From contig DATKNI010000016.1 in the NCBI GenBank assembly GCA_035541415.1, positions 1 to 24,557 on the forward strand: 24,557 bases of DNA, read 5' to 3'. This document shows positions 21,223 to 24,557 of the stretch, piece after piece. The position numbers and the translations under genes were made by a program. Positions within the stretch are counted from its first letter, which is position 1. Each line of letters begins with the position of its first letter. The notes beneath the pieces are model-generated. The model searched no databases. It was not told where the DNA came from and saw only the letters and a list, made by a program, of their open reading frames with translations. The DNA is from JAKAGE01 sp035541415. GTDB taxonomy: Bacteria; Patescibacteriota; Minisyncoccia; UBA6257; 2-01-FULL-56-20.

Positions 21223-21241
21223 TACGCTCCTGACCCTTATA

Positions 21242-22450
21242 TTACCTCATTTCTCCATATGCGCGTCCATCCTCGAAACATAAACAAAAAGGCCCATGCT
21301 GCACCGACAATCCGACAATCGCGATATTAAAGGATGACGTGTCGCCGCTCCAGATGTGAGTGACTGTCGAAGAAGCCACGGTGGCGTGATCGTTTTCCTC
21401 CTGGGTGGCCCCTCCGATATCATAGCCGTCTGAGGTCTGATTGGTGTAATAATAGAAATCGGTCAAAGCGCCGCCGTTCGCGCACGTCATCGTAAGGTCG
21501 TCAGGGTCACTATTGGCAAGCTGACTGTAAGCGGCGTCATTAAACTCTTTGAGGTATACCTCATTCGCATTACCTTCAATCGTAAGCGTGTTGATGACGC
21601 CGCCAAAGCCGCGGCCAAGCTGGTAACTGTCGCTGCAATAAATCGTCCCCGCCCCTTGGGCAGAATCGTCAAATTGACCCGGCAATCCCGGATGGGTCTC
21701 GACGACAAAATCAGGATTCGTTCCGTTTCCAAACGACACCCATTGGCTCGACGTGCCAGTCGTGAGATCAAGCGTCCGCGCCTGCCAGTGGTAATTGCCG
21801 TCCGCGAGACCCGGGACCGCCATCGAGATCGCTGCGCCGTTTGATGCCGCATTGCTCGTGGCTGTCGGCGTATTCAAAAAACTCGTACTCGCAGACTCGA
21901 CTTCAATCTGCATTTCGAGCGAATCACTCGCCGGCCCGCCAACAACGCCGCCGAAAACTACACTCGTTGACGTCGTCAATTCGTTCGGCGAAAGAGTTGT
22001 GACGCCATCAGATTGATACTGCTGAAGCGATGTGACGAATGCGGCCGGGGGCGTATCTTGGACGGCAAGCGGCGTACCTCCACAGACGTCGCTGCTGCCG
22101 AGATGATAGACAAACGATCCTTGATACGGCGCGCCGCTATTGTTGTTCGTCGTATACTCATACCACGAATTATTAAACTGGCTGATGCCAAAGAAATCGT
22201 AACCGTTGCCGAGATCCCATGCATAGGTTGAGCCAAGTCCCATGAGCGATGCCCCGTTCCCGCATTGGAGATAGACGGTTGTCCCTTCGGGCCACGAAGA
22301 TGGCGGAAATCCGGAATATGCTCCGAGAAAATAGTTGTAAGAGTCGCTATTGAAGGAATATGAGGCAAAGACGTTTTGCGCGGATAAAAATCCGACAAAT
22401 ATCACGGTCGACAGGAGCAACAGCTTCGCGCGAAAAGTTTTCTCAGCCAT
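21242..22450 (-). CDS. Secreted surface protein with Ig/FnIII-like region
   Basis: 402 residues. The signal peptide covers 1-29 (KLLLLSTVIFVGFLSAQNVFA, quoted as LLLLSTVIFVGFLSA, cut near FAS). The first part (30-125) is rich in Tyr, Asn, Gly and Ser. The middle (about 130-255) has FnIII-like strands (ELTTSTSVVFGGVVGG, then GNYHWQARTLDLTTG). The last part (270-390) is another beta domain. Cys at about 63, 118, 273, 328 and the end could form disulfides. No catalytic motif was found. The function is unknown, likely at the surface. A weak TACTAT lies 15 bases before the ATG, with AAGG between, so the start is less sure than for its neighbours. Confidence 0.8.
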   Translation of the reverse strand: MAEKTFRAKLLLLSTVIFVGFLSAQNVFASYSFNSDSYNYFLGAYSGFPPSSWPEGTTVYLQCGNGASLMGLGSTYAWDLGNGYDFFGISQFNNSWYEYTTNNNSGAPYQGSFVYHLGSSDVCGGTPLAVQDTPPAAFVTSLQQYQSDGVTTLSPNELTTSTSVVFGGVVGGPASDSLEMQIEVESASTSFLNTPTATSNAASNGAAISMAVPGLADGNYHWQARTLDLTTGTSSQWVSFGNGTNPDFVVETHPGLPGQFDDSAQGAGTIYCSDSYQLGRGFGGVINTLTIEGNANEVYLKEFNDAAYSQLANSDPDDLTMTCANGGALTDFYYYTNQTSDGYDIGGATQEENDHATVASSTVTHIWSGDTSSFNIAIVGLSVQHGPFCLCFEDGRAYGEMR

Positions 22451-22568
22451 ATAAATCTTGCCTTAATAGTAACAAAGCCGACCTTCTTGGCTATTCACAG
22501 GGAATCCCCTGCAATTATCAATGCCTAGATAATTACGGAGCTATCCCTTCGTGCACTGCGGTCGTCTC

Positions 22569-23705
22569 TTAACGGATCGCCTCCGCAACTGCTTTCACAA
22601 CGGAAGCATCGAATACGCTGGGGAAAATCGCATCGGGAGTCGGCGCGATAACGCACGCTGCAAGTTGTTTTGCGGCATCGATGAACATTTTTTCCGTGAA
22701 CTGCCGGATGCCATGGTCGAGCGCCCCGCGGAAAATGCCGGGGAACGCGAGCACGTTGTTGATCTGGTTTGGAAAATCCGAACGGCCGGTTGCAACAATG
22801 AACGCGCCCGCAGCCGTTGCGCGATCGGGCATGATCTCGGGTACGGGATTTGCAAGCGCGAAGACAACCGGACTGTTGCGCATGGAACGGACCATGTCTT
22901 CCGTGAGGACGCCTGCTTTGCTGAGGCCAATGAAGATATCGGCTTCGCGGATAACGTCGGCAAGCGTGCCGCGCTTGCCGGATCGGTTCGTCGCGCGGGC
23001 AAGCTGGATCTTTTCATCATTCAAATCCGCGCGACCTTCGTAGATGGCTCCGCGGCTGTCGCACGCCACGACATCACGCACGCCATAGCTCAGCAGCAAT
23101 TTTGTCACCGCAGTCCCGGCCGCGCCGGCGCCGTTTACCACAACGCGCGCTTCATCCGCGGACATTTTTTTGAGCTTCAAAGCGTTCATGACGCCGGCGA
23201 GCACCACGGTCGCCGTGCCGTGCTGATCGTCGTGCATCACGGGAATCGGAAGTTCATCGCACAAGCGCCGCTCAATTTCAAAACAGCGCGGCGCGGCAAT
23301 GTCTTCGAGATTTATCCCGCCAAAGACCGGCGCTATGCGCTTCACGGTCTGGATGATTTCCTCGATGTCTTGCGTTGCGAGACAGATCGGAAACGCGTCG
23401 ATGCCGGCAAACTTTTTGAAGAGCGCGGCTTTGCCCTCCATGACTGGTATCGCCGCCTCCGGACCCAAATTGCCGAGACCCAGAATCGCCGACCCGTCAG
23501 ACACGACGGCAATCGTGTTTCGCTTCAGCGTATATTCCCGCGCAAGCTTGGGATCATTCCCGATCTCAACGCTCACCTGCCCCACGCCAGGCGTGTATGC
23601 AAGCGAAAGGTCGTGCCGGTTTTCGAGCGGCACCTTGCTCGCCACCTCGATTTTCCCGTGATGCTTGCGGTGAAGCTCCACGGCGTCTTTATAGATCTTG
23701 TCCAT
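22569..23705 (-). CDS. NAD(P)-dependent malic enzyme (decarboxylating)
   Basis: 378 residues. The malic-domain signature AYTPGVGQV (36-44) carries the active-site Tyr. GLGNLGPEAAIPVMEGKAAL holds the catalytic Lys region. GGINLEDIAAPRCFEIERRL gives the metal-binding Glu-Asp, and PVMHDDQHGTATVVLAG the third ligand. The NAD(P) Rossmann loop is VVVNGAGAAGTAVTKLLL. The reaction is oxidative decarboxylation of malate to pyruvate with CO2 and NAD(P)H. It is the short bacterial type, without the phosphotransacetylase-like extension of MaeB. No TCA-cycle genes are near. TAAACT ends 6 bases before the ATG. The downstream gap (22451-22568) has only small hairpins (CAGGG/CCCTG). Confidence 0.95.
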   Translation of the reverse strand: MDKIYKDAVELHRKHHGKIEVASKVPLENRHDLSLAYTPGVGQVSVEIGNDPKLAREYTLKRNTIAVVSDGSAILGLGNLGPEAAIPVMEGKAALFKKFAGIDAFPICLATQDIEEIIQTVKRIAPVFGGINLEDIAAPRCFEIERRLCDELPIPVMHDDQHGTATVVLAGVMNALKLKKMSADEARVVVNGAGAAGTAVTKLLLSYGVRDVVACDSRGAIYEGRADLNDEKIQLARATNRSGKRGTLADVIREADIFIGLSKAGVLTEDMVRSMRNSPVVFALANPVPEIMPDRATAAGAFIVATGRSDFPNQINNVLAFPGIFRGALDHGIRQFTEKMFIDAAKQLAACVIAPTPDAIFPSVFDASVVKAVAEAIR

Positions 23706-23711
23706 GAGACT

Positions 23712-23717
23712 AGTTTA
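23712..23717 (-). promoter_or_regulatory. -10 box, leaderless promoter of malic enzyme
   Basis: On the minus strand 23717-23712 reads TAAACT, 6 bases before the ATG at 23705. It is a weaker match than the others. Confidence 0.45.
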
Positions 23718-23804
23718 CCATTCCGTTGTTCTTTTTATCTTCCGTCTGTGGCGCTCGCCTAGCGCTTCGCCCACTGGGGATGTACAACTTCCGATACGTT
23801 CTCG

Positions 23805-23860
23805 GCAAAAAGCGATAAGGGTGCAAATTTTGGATATAGTTTTGCACCGACCGCTTTTGC
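23805..23860. repeat. Two-tier inverted repeat between malic enzyme and surface protein
   Basis: The outer stem is GCAAAAAGCG (23805-23814) with CGCTTTTGC (23852-23860), one bulged A. The inner stem is GGTGCAAA (23820-23827) with TTTGCACC (23841-23848), around a loop of 13 bases. It lies 48 bases after the minus-strand stop at 23909 and may end that transcript, although the T-run is inside the stem. Confidence 0.7.
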
Positions 23861-23908
23861 GACGCAACGATAGGAATTAAAAAATCTGCGGCGCTCCAAA
23901 ATAGTTTC

Positions 23909-24557
23909 TCACCACTTCCCCTGCATATACGCTCTCGTCTTCGGTCCCAAGATGCCTGATGCGGGGGTGATGCCATTGGCTGCCTGCCATTTGGCAAGGG
24001 CAGCCTGGGTCTTGGCACCAAAATACAAGCCTTCATTGCCGGGAGATCCTGCTCCTGATGCAGATATGGTATATCCGTTGTCATTGAGGAAGAGCTGGAG
24101 ATTCTTGACGTCTTGACCTGAGCTGCCCAGGGTGAGGGTTCTCGTGAAGCTTGCTACCAATTGATGGTTCAATTGGGCAATCAATGCCTGGAGTTCTGCA
24201 ATGAGGGATTGGAGCAAGGCTTCAAGCGAAGCTTGATCTGCGGGGAGGGTGGATGAAGAGCCGGTGCCTCCACCGGTGGAGGTTGTGGTGGTGCTGGCGC
24301 TTGAGGAACCGGAGCTGCCAGAAGAACCTCCGCCCGAGCTGCCACCGCCTGACGATCCCGAACCGGACGAGCCACCACCGCCTCCACCGCCGCCACCACC
24401 ACCACCGCCTGATGCAACAGTGTTGCTCACGCTCACGGTGATCGCCGTCGTGTTGGTATTGCCGGAAGCATCGGTTGCCTTTGCGGTAATCGTGTGGGCG
24501 GCATTGCTCAAACTGGTGGTATCAAGGGAGAACGTCCAGCTGGTCGTCCCTTGCACT
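23909..24557 (-). CDS. C-terminus of a large surface protein: Ig-like, Gly/Ser linker, peptidoglycan-binding domain
   Basis: The frame is open to the right edge, so the N-terminus is outside. From the edge inward there is a bacterial Ig-like end (HTITAKATDASGNTNTTAIT), a run of 13 Gly, about 40 residues of Ser/Gly/Thr, and a helix rich in Leu, Ala and Gln (LEALLQSLIAELQALIAQL). The last 75 residues are a PG_binding_1 domain (LGSSGQDVKNLQLFLNDNGY, then YFGAKTQAALAKWQAANG). This would hold the protein on peptidoglycan. The same design could lie at the missing end of the protein at the left edge. Confidence 0.88.
   Translation of the reverse strand, partial: VQGTTSWTFSLDTTSLSNAAHTITAKATDASGNTNTTAITVSVSNTVASGGGGGGGGGGGGGSSGSGSSGGGSSGGGSSGSSGSSSASTTTTSTGGGTGSSSTLPADQASLEALLQSLIAELQALIAQLNHQLVASFTRTLTLGSSGQDVKNLQLFLNDNGYTISASGAGSPGNEGLYFGAKTQAALAKWQAANGITPASGILGPKTRAYMQGKW
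24371..24409. repeat. Poly-Gly codon run
   Basis: Thirteen consecutive Gly codons (minus strand) using mixed GGC and GGT/GGA. This is low-complexity DNA prone to slippage and assembly error. Confidence 0.85.

Noticed and set aside
24290..24415. A possible tandem repeat array or CRISPR-like pattern.
   Set aside because: It is codon repetition for a Gly/Ser linker in a single frame, with no constant repeat-spacer units.

Overview
The window looks like chromosome from an ultra-small Candidate Phyla Radiation bacterium (Patescibacteria, probably Parcubacteria-like). This is inference. It rests on several trigger-factor-like, pilin-like and large surface-protein genes of the kind common in that group, a trigger factor without its prolyl-isomerase domain, a pterin dehydratase and malic enzyme standing alone, and many genes whose -10 box sits only 6-9 bases before the ATG. 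TGA is used as a normal stop (for example at 10896-10898), so the code is standard. Base composition is moderately GC-rich. There are no rRNA or tRNA genes, insertion sequences, integrases or CRISPR arrays that I can see.

Layout. 1-3846 (minus): a very large secreted beta-helix/fibronectin/Ig surface protein, cut by the left edge. 3927-5186 (plus): a ferritin-like/VIT1 membrane iron protein and a pterin carbinolamine dehydratase. 5187-5505: a gene-free island with a 25-bp near-perfect inverted repeat and a promoter-ncRNA-terminator unit. 5506-7875: a PEGA-domain membrane protein, a bacterial PH-domain membrane protein and a DoxX protein; the last two diverge from a 14-bp shared promoter. 8107-9168 (minus): a divergent fold-type II PLP enzyme. 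9314-10898 (plus): a CofE-like ligase homologue and a TylF-like methyltransferase. 10903-12375 (minus): a type IV prepilin fused to a six-bladed NHL propeller. 12376-12931: a structured noncoding stretch, a 42-residue membrane protein and a bidirectional terminator. 12932-14810 (minus): a three-gene operon (one-TM protein, DedA protein, methyltransferase).

14897-16217 (plus): two small secreted or anchored proteins. 16277-17669 (minus): acylphosphatase, a short pilin-like protein, a Cys-rich 73-residue protein and an exported protein whose frame runs through its own terminator. 17833-17988 (minus): a 51-residue membrane protein. 18257-19348 (plus): trigger factor. 19400-21098 (minus): small hypothetical proteins, a YdeI/OmdA-like protein, a truncated DUF1801 protein with a zinc-knuckle head, and a two-TM coiled-coil protein. 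21242-23705 (minus): a secreted protein and malic enzyme. 23909-24557 (minus): the C-terminus of a second large surface protein with a Gly/Ser linker and a peptidoglycan-binding domain, cut by the right edge.

The main theme is the cell surface: two giant beta-rich proteins, two pilin-type proteins, several exported or tail-anchored proteins and many small membrane proteins. A second theme is expression: about eleven genes look leaderless, while a smaller set has textbook -35/-10 boxes, a leader and a strong Shine-Dalgarno site. The strongest candidates for something undescribed are the prepilin-propeller fusion, the 5.2-5.5 kb hairpin/ncRNA island, the structured stretch at 12.48-12.77 kb with its tiny membrane protein, and the leaderless versus leadered split.
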